Assembly: GCA_030834765.1 (NCBI GenBank)
Contig: JAUQXG010000250.1
Coordinates: 1 to 5,563, forward strand
Reading direction: 5' to 3'
DNA: 5,563 nucleotides
Source: Lutispora sp.
GTDB taxonomy: Bacteria; Bacillota; Clostridia; Lutisporales; Lutisporaceae
Shown: piece by piece, positions 1-4,435 of the stretch
Numbering within the stretch: the first letter of the stretch is position 1
Layout of the letters: every line of letters starts with the position of its first letter
Notes under the pieces: generated by a model
Told to the model about the DNA's origin: nothing
What the model saw: only the letters and a program-made list of their open reading frames with translations
Database searches by the model: none
Program-made: the position numbers and the translations under genes

Positions 1-207
1 GGCTTTGTAGATACATTACGAGAATTCAACAAAGAGCCAGAAAACTACACATGGTGGGATCAAAAAACCAGAGCAAGAGAAAGAAATATTGGATGGAGAA
101 TAGACTATTTCTTTGTCTCTGAACATCTAAAAAAAGATTTAAAGACAGCTTTTATTTTAAGCGAAGTCATGGGCTCCGATCATTGCCCTATAGGGATTGA
201 GATTTAG
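1..207 (+). CDS. xth: Exodeoxyribonuclease III (ExoA/Xth), C-terminal fragment
   Basis: This is the last 68 codons of a gene that begins left of the window; it is open in frame 1 and ends at a TAG. The fragment carries the C-terminal signatures of exonuclease III, a Mg-dependent AP endonuclease and 3'-5' exonuclease used in base excision repair. These are [21 protein letters not shown] (fragment residues 16-36), which contains the conserved aspartate of the RID motif, and GSDHCPI (58-64) with the invariant Asp-His pair of the active site. Family members are about 250 residues long, so roughly 180 residues lie outside. Nothing in the visible part looks broken. A strong terminator follows within two bases of the stop, so this is the end of its transcription unit. 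The family assignment is firm; whether the host calls it xth or exoA is naming only. Confidence 0.93.
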   Translation, partial: GFVDTLREFNKEPENYTWWDQKTRARERNIGWRIDYFFVSEHLKKDLKTAFILSEVMGSDHCPIGIEI

Positions 208-208
208 C

Positions 209-250
209 AAAGACAAAGTTCAGGGAAACCTGAATTTTGTCTTTTGCTTT
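209..250 (+). terminator. Intrinsic terminator of the exonuclease III gene
   Basis: Positions 209-224 pair with 229-244 to form a 16-bp stem (one G-T wobble) closed by a GAAA loop at 225-228. The T-rich stretch TTTTGCTTTT follows. The hairpin starts two bases after the TAG stop, as expected for a factor-independent terminator. Confidence 0.9.
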
Positions 251-343
251 TAAGGTATTTTAAAAAATAAGGAATAAAAGATTCTAAGTGTATTTTTTGC
301 TAGGTAGAAGCTATGTAGGGATTATGGTGATGAAGTATAGTGC

Positions 344-376
344 AAAATAGACCAGAATATGACTGGTTATTTTTTT
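344..376 (+). terminator. Second terminator-like hairpin
   Basis: ACCAG (351-355) pairs with CTGGT (363-367) around a 7-base loop. The stem continues with A/T pairs after a single bulged G at 350. A run of six T follows at 371-376. It lies about 100 bases after the first terminator with no recognisable gene between. It may be a backup terminator for the exonuclease gene or the end of a short unknown transcript. Confidence 0.55.
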
Positions 377-456
377 GAAGATATCTAAATATATTAATAA
401 TACAACAGAGGATATGAAGAATAGTTTACAAATTACTGCATAAATCGACAAAATTC

Positions 457-485
457 TAGAATAAAGAGAAACAATTAGGTATAAT
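457..485 (+). promoter_or_regulatory. Candidate sigma-A promoter for the DUF4230 gene
   Basis: A perfect TATAAT at 480-485 lies 31 bases before the start codon. The best-spaced upstream hexamer is TAGAAT at 457-462 (17-base spacer), which matches the TTGACA consensus at only three positions. The -10 element is convincing and the -35 weak, so the promoter may depend on an activator. Confidence 0.5.
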
Positions 486-516
486 AGAGATAATAAATAA
501 ATGAAAGGAAATAAAT

Positions 517-1143
517 ATGCAGCAATTAGAATTTAAAAGGTCAATAAAGGATGTAACGATATTTATATTGTTAACATTATTGATTATTTCTTCAATATAT
601 TCTTTGGTGCTTTATAATAAAAGTCAGCAAGCATTGTCCCAAAGTAATAAAAGCATAAATTCTACATTAATTGTAGAAAGAATATCGGGTATTTGGGAGC
701 TTGCCACCACGAAATATTATTATACAAATGTAGTTTCTTATAAAGAAAATATGAAAATAAATGATGTAGAGATCCCCTTTACACAAAAGGGCTTTCTGAT
801 AAAATATGATGGTTATTTAAAAGCAGGCATAGATATGAATAGCATAAAAATATTATCAGAAAGCACGGATCAGGTAAAAATATCAATCAGCAAACCAAAG
901 ATATTAGACCATACAATTGATGAAAAAAGCATCAATGTGTATGATGAAAAGAACTCTGTTTTTAATAATATAAAAATAAAAGATGTTTTTGATATGCTTA
1001 CAGTAGAAAAGAAAAAGATGGAAGATAAGATCATAGAAAATGGTTTCCTTGAAGAAGCCGATAAGAATACTAGATTAGCCTTGGAGAATATGTTAAAAAG
1101 TATGGGCTTTACAAGTATTGAGATAATCTATAATGAAAATTAA
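517..1143 (+). CDS. Membrane-anchored DUF4230 family protein
   Basis: A complete 208-residue protein. Residues 1-11 are a short charged cytoplasmic end and 12-33 a single hydrophobic membrane helix. From about residue 50 to the C terminus it matches the DUF4230 pattern as I know it: ELATTKYYYTNVV (61-73), FLIKYDGYLKAGID (93-106), a beta-rich stretch ending in KPKILDHTIDEKSINVYDEK (126-145), then a helical tail. The topology predicts the DUF4230 domain outside the membrane, tethered by the N-terminal helix. The family's function is unknown. The start is supported by AAAGGAA at 504-510, six bases before the ATG. A TATAAT lies just upstream. No terminator follows, and a tRNA promoter begins 26 bases after the stop, so read-through into the tRNA is possible. 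I am confident of the gene and family; no role can be given. Confidence 0.9.
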   Translation: MQQLEFKRSIKDVTIFILLTLLIISSIYSLVLYNKSQQALSQSNKSINSTLIVERISGIWELATTKYYYTNVVSYKENMKINDVEIPFTQKGFLIKYDGYLKAGIDMNSIKILSESTDQVKISISKPKILDHTIDEKSINVYDEKNSVFNNIKIKDVFDMLTVEKKKMEDKIIENGFLEEADKNTRLALENMLKSMGFTSIEIIYNEN

Positions 1144-1168
1144 AGGTGAAGGTTTTTAAGCTTGGTAG

Positions 1169-1197
1169 TTGACAAATAAATAATAATTATATATAAT
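1169..1197 (+). promoter_or_regulatory. Consensus promoter of the tRNA-Lys gene
   Basis: TTGACA at 1169-1174 and TATAAT at 1192-1197 are both exact consensus hexamers, separated by 17 bases. Transcription should begin near 1204, giving a 5' leader of about 30 bases before the mature tRNA. A perfect promoter suits a strongly expressed stable RNA. Confidence 0.92.
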
Positions 1198-1232
1198 ATG
1201 AAAGTCGAGTTAATTAATAGTTAATTTTAAAT

Positions 1233-1308
1233 GGGTGTGTAGCTCAGTTGGTAGAGCAATTGACTCTTAATCAATGGGTCCGGGGTTCGAGCCCCCGCAC
1301 TCCCACCA
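1233..1308 (+). tRNA. tRNA-Lys (anticodon CUU), CCA encoded
   Basis: A full 76-base cloverleaf can be drawn by hand. It has acceptor 1233-1239 with 1298-1304, T8 and A9, D stem GCTC/GAGC (1242-1245 with 1254-1257), anticodon stem ATTGA/TCAAT (1259-1263 with 1271-1275), loop CTCTTAA, variable loop GGGTC, T stem CGGGG/CCCCG (1281-1285 with 1293-1297) and T loop TTCGAGC. The discriminator is A1305, followed by CCA. The anticodon at 1266-1268 is CTT, reading AAG, hence lysine. The acceptor stem has one fault: T1236 faces T1301 (positions 4 and 69), a U-U mismatch with normal pairs on both sides. All other stems are intact, and the strong promoter and terminator argue for a working gene. Confidence 0.96.
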
Positions 1309-1321
1309 TATACGAATGTAG

Positions 1322-1356
1322 ACACTGCAAGAGATTGCGGTGTTTTTTATTTTTTG
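1322..1356 (+). terminator. Terminator of the tRNA-Lys gene
   Basis: ACACTGCAA (1322-1330) pairs with TTGCGGTGT (1335-1343), a 9-bp stem with one T-G wobble and a GAGA loop. TTTTTATTTTTT-like sequence follows. It begins 14 bases after the CCA end. Confidence 0.88.
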
Positions 1357-1426
1357 AAATATGTTCAAAACTTCGATTTGGGGAGGATCTTAACAAAAAT
1401 ACACTAAATTATACTTTGATAGATAT

Positions 1427-1466
1427 AAACACAAAGGATAGTACTACACTATCCTTTGTGTTTTTT
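1427..1466. terminator. Strong hairpin, probable bidirectional terminator
   Basis: Positions 1427-1442 pair perfectly with 1448-1463 (16 bp) around the loop ACTAC. On the plus strand the T run 1461-1466 follows. On the minus strand the far arm ends in TTTATAT, a poorer tail. The hairpin sits between the tRNA unit coming from the left and the minus-strand genes coming from the right, so it may end both. No gene lies between it and the tRNA terminator. Confidence 0.8.
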
Positions 1467-1699
1467 ACTATTTTTTTATTATTGTTACTTGTAATCTATC
1501 TCCATTATTTAAGCTCATAGAAATTTTATGCCATTTATTTACAAGGGTAGGGGTAACCACAATTATTAAGCATATCCATGGTAGCCGTGATAACAATATA
1601 TAGTTTGTTTATTAGCGTGAAAAGGTCAGGGGAGAGGGTGTTGATTTTGTGCGCAATTTAGAAATGCCAGTATTGAAGGAAATTTAAATTCCTAATGAG
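1467..1699. other. Stretch without a supportable gene
   Basis: About 230 bases separate the strong hairpin from the end of the minus-strand membrane-protein gene. Only short open stretches occur, on both strands. The longest I read is about 38 codons on the minus strand, ending near 1540 with NNCGYPYPCK. A plus-strand stretch of about 23 codons ends in RNLEMPVLKEI at 1687. Neither has a convincing start with a ribosome binding site. A weak AGGAA...TTCCT inverted repeat sits at about 1677-1693. The stretch could be a long 3' untranslated region of the minus-strand gene or decayed coding DNA. Confidence 0.5.
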
Positions 1700-2017
1700 T
1701 CAAACAACAAGAAATAATAATGTACCAATAATTACGGCTAAAGCATTTCCTAGATTCCCCATGAAAGAGGTAAAGTCATCTGCGTTTTTATAACTTCTAG
1801 TGTAACTAAGAATTGCATTCCTTGGAGGATTCTTAAATACATCTATTTTGTATATAAACCCTAAAATACCACAGTAAACTAATAGGAAGGATAAAATGTG
1901 CATAATCCAAATATCTTTTTCTATAGTATCATAATTCAGTAAATATAAAGCCTTTAAACCGTAAGCAGCAATTAGGCTCAAAGTAAATCTCATTTTATTG
2001 CTCTTAATCATTCTCAT
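1700..2017 (-). CDS. Small three-helix membrane protein, unknown function
   Basis: A 105-residue protein if it starts at the ATG at 2017, ending at TGA (1700-1702). It begins MRMIKSNKMRF and has three hydrophobic segments: about residues 11-27 (LSLIAAYGLKALYLL region), 36-57 (IWIMHILSFLLVYCGILGF) and 90-105 (ALAVIIGTLLFLVV), the last reaching the C terminus. A polar basic loop containing NPPRNAILSYTRSYKNADDF separates the second and third. An in-frame ATG at 2050 would add 11 residues, but it has no ribosome site and lies inside an inverted repeat. The 2017 start has TGAGGTT at 2021-2027 with five-base spacing. A TATAAT on the minus strand at 2066-2071 would start the mRNA close to 2058, again favouring the shorter form. 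I recognise no family. The gene follows the zinc-ribbon gene on the same strand after 74 bases. Confidence 0.75.
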   Translation of the reverse strand: MRMIKSNKMRFTLSLIAAYGLKALYLLNYDTIEKDIWIMHILSFLLVYCGILGFIYKIDVFKNPPRNAILSYTRSYKNADDFTSFMGNLGNALAVIIGTLLFLVV

Positions 2018-2029
2018 ATTAACCTCAGC

Positions 2030-2055
2030 CTTAAATGAAGTATATTTCATTTAAG
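2030..2055. repeat. Perfect 10-bp inverted repeat in a gene leader
   Basis: CTTAAATGAA (2030-2039) is the exact reverse complement of TTCATTTAAG (2046-2055), with GTATAT between. It lies between the minus-strand TATAAT (2066-2071) and the ribosome site (2021-2027) of the three-helix membrane protein gene. It could be an operator just downstream of the promoter, or a stem-loop at the 5' end of the mRNA. The pairing is seen directly; the role is inferred. Confidence 0.7.
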
Positions 2056-2065
2056 TTTTTATTTT

Positions 2066-2095
2066 ATTATAGTAGCTTTATGTTATTGGCTTTAA
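2066..2095 (-). promoter_or_regulatory. Candidate promoter of the three-helix membrane protein gene
   Basis: On the minus strand a perfect TATAAT (2066-2071) is preceded, after 18 bases, by TTAAAG (2090-2095), a three-of-six match to the -35 consensus. The -35 overlaps the stop codon of the upstream zinc-ribbon gene. The -10 is good and the -35 weak. Confidence 0.42.
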
Positions 2096-2433
2096 AGCGA
2101 AGTATTTTCATGCTCTATTCTAGCTTTAGTCTGATTTGGAAAAAGCAATAGAATAGCTTCAGATATAATAATGCCTGGTAATAATACTTTTAATAACCAT
2201 AGACTTTGCACAATATTACTTCCAATCAAAATAAAAAGTAAAAAGAATATATAAGATAATACAATAGCAATCTTTCGATTAATAGTCCATTCGATATATG
2301 TATTGCATTCATCACATACATAGATATTGTTATCTATATTGTTATCTATATTGTTATACCCCATTGCAACTACTGGAGTCAAAAACCCCTTTATTGGTAG
2401 TTTTGATTTGCATTTCGGACATTTATTTTGCAT
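2092..2433 (-). CDS. Two-CXXC zinc-ribbon membrane protein, unknown function
   Basis: A 113-residue protein starting at the ATG at 2433 and ending in TAA. The N terminus, MQNKCPKCKSKLP, holds C5 and C8. A second knuckle, YVCDECNTYIEW, holds C40 and C43. Together they form a four-cysteine zinc-ribbon candidate of the small bacterial CPXC/CXXC kind. Between the knuckles is a low-complexity run of NNID repeats (residues 27-37). Two hydrophobic helices follow at about 54-72 and 78-98, then a short charged tail, so the ribbon probably lies on the cytoplasmic side. The start has an excellent ribosome site, AAAGGAGA (2441-2448), overlapping the stop codon of the preceding gene. This suggests translational coupling with that gene. 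I recognise the metal-binding pattern but no named family. Confidence 0.82.
   Translation of the reverse strand: MQNKCPKCKSKLPIKGFLTPVVAMGYNNIDNNIDNNIYVCDECNTYIEWTINRKIAIVLSYIFFLLFILIGSNIVQSLWLLKVLLPGIIISEAILLLFPNQTKARIEHENTSL
2325..2357. repeat. In-frame 12-bp tandem repeat in the zinc-ribbon gene
   Basis: TATTGTTATCTA occurs at 2325-2336 and 2337-2348, followed by a partial third copy TATTGTTAT at 2349-2357. On the coding (minus) strand the units encode the four-residue repeat NNID in the linker between the two cysteine knuckles. Because the unit is a multiple of three, copy-number change would keep the frame. Confidence 0.85.
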
Positions 2434-2440
2434 AATTAAC

Positions 2441-2448
2441 TCTCCTTT
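2441..2448 (-). promoter_or_regulatory. Ribosome binding site overlapping the upstream stop codon
   Basis: On the minus strand AAAGGAGA ends seven bases before the zinc-ribbon ATG. Its first bases belong to the TAA stop (2447-2449) of the upstream gene. Ribosomes finishing the first gene would sit directly on this site, which ties translation of the two genes together. Confidence 0.8.
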
Positions 2449-2830
2449 ATATTTTGATGAAACTTATAATGATTATAACTTTATCTTTAATTTCGTTTGC
2501 TAGACCTATTTCATGCAACAACATAAATAGAAAAGTGCAATTGCAGCTGTGTCCTGCAGGTCGAGCAGCTGAATCAAATATCGCTGGAGCATATGCTCTA
2601 AGGTCTTTTGTGATACATTGTTTACCTTTGAAAGATATATATGCTTTATAGAGTTCGTCTATTGAAATACTAATAGTTGATTTACCTCTACGATAGCGTA
2701 CATTATCTCCAACTGAAATAATGGTAGAAGTTCCACCGCCTGGGTTATTAAATTCTCTACCTATAATCAGTACTTCTTTTGATTTTCTTACGAATTCTTC
2801 AAAATTGATGTTTATCCCTCTTAATACCAA
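2447..2830 (-). CDS. Unknown small protein with GHSCNC motif; start uncertain
   Basis: Counted from the TTG at 2830, the protein has 127 residues. It shows a mixed alpha/beta core (KEVLIIGREF, 18-27; glycine-rich NNPGGGTSTI, 28-37; STISISIDELYKAYISFKG, 51-69) and a striking conserved-looking stretch, IFDSAARPAGHSCNCTFLFM (84-103). There is no clear membrane anchor, though the last 16 residues are isoleucine-rich. No ATG exists upstream of the core. The TTG has no ribosome site, and an in-frame TGA lies five codons before it (2846-2848). A good ribosome site, AGAGGG (2816-2821), stands six bases before an ATC codon (2807-2809), exactly where an ATG giving a protein beginning NFEEFVRKS would be expected. 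The gene may therefore use a rare start, or its start codon has mutated. I have a vague impression of similar GHSCNC-bearing hypothetical proteins but cannot name a family. It heads a two-gene unit with the zinc-ribbon gene. Confidence 0.65.
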   Translation of the reverse strand: MVLRGININFEEFVRKSKEVLIIGREFNNPGGGTSTIISVGDNVRYRRGKSTISISIDELYKAYISFKGKQCITKDLRAYAPAIFDSAARPAGHSCNCTFLFMLLHEIGLANEIKDKVIIIISFIKI

Positions 2831-2880
2831 ATGAAAGAAGAATATTCACTTATATTCTACCACTTGTCCCATACGAATAA

Positions 2881-2887
2881 TGTCGAA
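2881..2887 (+). promoter_or_regulatory. Possible Spo0A box
   Basis: TGTCGAA matches the seven-base core of the Spo0A binding site exactly. It lies in the 197-base region between the divergent minus-strand cluster and the protease operon. A seven-base match is expected by chance at about this frequency in a window this long, so the call is weak. Confidence 0.2.
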
Positions 2888-2966
2888 AACCATGCTAAAT
2901 GAAAATATTACAACTCGAGCATATCGTACCAACATAAATTATATTTCAGAAAGCAGATAAATTTAC

Positions 2967-2995
2967 TTTATTTGGAGTTCAATATTTGGTAAAAT
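2967..2995 (+). promoter_or_regulatory. Candidate promoter of the protease-TPR operon
   Basis: TAAAAT at 2990-2995 serves as a -10 element. TTTATT at 2967-2972 is the best -35 with a 17-base spacer, but it matches only three consensus positions. A 7-bp inverted repeat, AATATTT-GGTA-AAATATT (2981-2998), covers the -10 and could be a repressor site. The A/T richness makes chance matches likely. Confidence 0.4.
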
Positions 2996-3027
2996 ATTAT
3001 TATCATGGAAAAAAATATTAGGATTGG

Positions 3028-4413
3028 ATGGATTTTAAAATGAGAAAGGTCAGCAGAGCTATACTTTTTACTCTTGTTTTAGTTTTATTATTATCTATAT
3101 CAAATGTTTATGCAAATGAAAAATTGATTAACCCGACAACCCCAGTTCTGGCACAAGATATCACAAAGCAGACTGATGAAAGTGTTACGGTTATGATCAC
3201 CAACTGGGGTGCTACAGTTACCAGAGAATATAAAATTGATAACGGTCCTTGGCAAGAATACATCAAGCCAGTCGTCTTGAGATCAAATGCAACCATCTAC
3301 GCAAGAGGCACTACTTCTTTAGGGAAGGTATCTGATATTGCCAGTTTGCAGATAAAAAACATAAAGAAGCTTTTAAGCAAGACAGAAGTGTCAAAGCAAG
3401 CTTCTTTGACAGTAAAAATCGTCTCTTATGATATTAATAATGTTGAAATCGGCAGTGGAAGCGGTTTTATAGTTTCCTCCGATGGACAAATTATCACTAA
3501 CTATCATGTGATTGATATGATTCCAAGAATGGAAGTCATTACAACGGACAATAAGATCTATGCTGTAGAGGGAATCACGGCATATGATAAAAAGCTTGAC
3601 CTTGCAGTTTTGAAGCTGGAGCATGCAAAAGATCTGCCCACAGTAATACTTGGAAACTCTGATGAACTACAGCTGGGGGACGATATTGTAGCAATCGGAT
3701 ACCCGTTAGGGCTGCCAGTGACGGTTTCATTCGGAAATATAAGCAGCCTTAATATTCCGGGTGGGTTGTATCGGACTGAACAAAAGGATATCCAGATCAC
3801 AGCGCCCATATCCAGAGGAAGCAGTGGCGGGCCGTTGATTAATATGTATGGAGAAGTTGTAGGAATAAACTATTCCTACATTGAAAATGCGCAGAATATC
3901 AATTATTCCATACCAGTAAACGAATTGAAGCCGATGCTTGCATCAAAGAGCTTGAAAAAATTGCCGGATATCATCAAGGAAGTTTATCCTTCAATGAATT
4001 ATACTCAGCTTGAAAGATATCTATATTTTAACTACCTTGACAAAAAAAGTGGTGACTACAACTTCAGTTTCACAAATATAGTAATAAATGAATCTGGTAA
4101 GCAGCCTGATGTTATAGATGTATACCTTGACCTGAACACCATGAAGTATGCGGAAATTTTATTGGCCGAGCTTGAAGGCAATAAGAAGGAAGTTGAGAAA
4201 TGGATTGATGAAATCTATTCAAAGGTAAAAGCCATTAATCGGCAAAATGATGTCTATTTCCATGTGGGGCTTTATTGGTCATACTATACGCGACCCGAAG
4301 GCTATACCGATGAAGAAGCCTATTACAACACAAGCACAAAAATGTGGGAGATATATAAGGAAAAGGTCAAATACGGCTATAAAAATAGTATGGTGGATGT
4401 TACTTGGTACTAA
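3028..4413 (+). CDS. Secreted HtrA/trypsin-like serine protease, no PDZ domain
   Basis: A 461-residue exported protein. Residues 1-29 are a Sec signal peptide: basic MDFKMRKVSR, a hydrophobic core, and a cleavage site after VYA. Residues about 34-110 form an Ig/FN3-like or chitobiase-type beta domain (NWGATVTREYKIDNGPWQEY, 59-78; NATIYARGTTSLGKVSD, 87-103). Residues about 125-305 are a trypsin-fold protease of the HtrA (DegP/S1C) kind. Its full triad is H160 in ITNYHVI, D191 in KKLDLAVLKL and S266 in RGSSGGPL, where the family norm is GNSGGPL. DegP-type relatives normally carry one or two PDZ domains; here residues 306-461 are instead an unrecognised, aromatic-rich, mostly helical domain. It probably cuts proteins at the cell surface. 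The start is the ATG at 3028 (AGGA close upstream), or an in-frame ATG at 3040 that leaves a shorter signal peptide. A TPR protein gene follows 22 bases on with no terminator. Confidence 0.92.
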   Translation: MDFKMRKVSRAILFTLVLVLLLSISNVYANEKLINPTTPVLAQDITKQTDESVTVMITNWGATVTREYKIDNGPWQEYIKPVVLRSNATIYARGTTSLGKVSDIASLQIKNIKKLLSKTEVSKQASLTVKIVSYDINNVEIGSGSGFIVSSDGQIITNYHVIDMIPRMEVITTDNKIYAVEGITAYDKKLDLAVLKLEHAKDLPTVILGNSDELQLGDDIVAIGYPLGLPVTVSFGNISSLNIPGGLYRTEQKDIQITAPISRGSSGGPLINMYGEVVGINYSYIENAQNINYSIPVNELKPMLASKSLKKLPDIIKEVYPSMNYTQLERYLYFNYLDKKSGDYNFSFTNIVINESGKQPDVIDVYLDLNTMKYAEILLAELEGNKKEVEKWIDEIYSKVKAINRQNDVYFHVGLYWSYYTRPEGYTDEEAYYNTSTKMWEIYKEKVKYGYKNSMVDVTWY

Positions 4414-4435
4414 AAACGCAGAGGAGATTTAGAGC

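Noticed and set aside
445..451. TCGACAA, a near match to a reversed Spo0A box upstream of the DUF4230 gene
   Set aside because: It has one mismatch in seven bases, and such short sites are expected by chance in AT-rich intergenic DNA.
1248..1520. A 90-codon open frame on the plus strand with a hydrophobic C-terminal end
   Set aside because: It begins inside the tRNA-Lys gene and reads through both following terminators. The hydrophobic tail is only the translation of their T-rich tracts, and no internal start has a ribosome site.
1536..1660. A minus-strand open stretch of about 38 codons ending in NNCGYPYPCK
   Set aside because: The internal ATG lacks a Shine-Dalgarno sequence and nothing about the peptide is recognisable. 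It is recorded only as part of the gene-free stretch.
1677..1693. AGGAA...TTCCT inverted repeat after the minus-strand membrane protein gene, considered as its terminator
   Set aside because: The stem is only five pairs with low GC and no T run follows on the minus strand. The 1427-1466 hairpin is a better candidate.
2075..2098. GCTTTA...TAAAGC repeat after the zinc-ribbon gene, considered as a terminator
   Set aside because: The stem is six pairs with a long loop and no T tract follows on the minus strand.
2454..2651. A 65-codon plus-strand open frame
   Set aside because: It is antisense to the GHSCNC gene, whose own frame is open and protein-like. It lacks its own ribosome site.
3005..3043. 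A 12-codon upstream open frame whose TGA overlaps the in-frame ATG at 3040 of the protease gene
   Set aside because: The overlap looks like coupling, but there is no ribosome site before its ATG and it is short enough to occur by chance.
4247..4432. A 61-codon plus-strand open frame overlapping the protease 3' end
   Set aside because: It is a shifted-frame shadow of the protease C-terminal region with no ribosome site and improbable composition.
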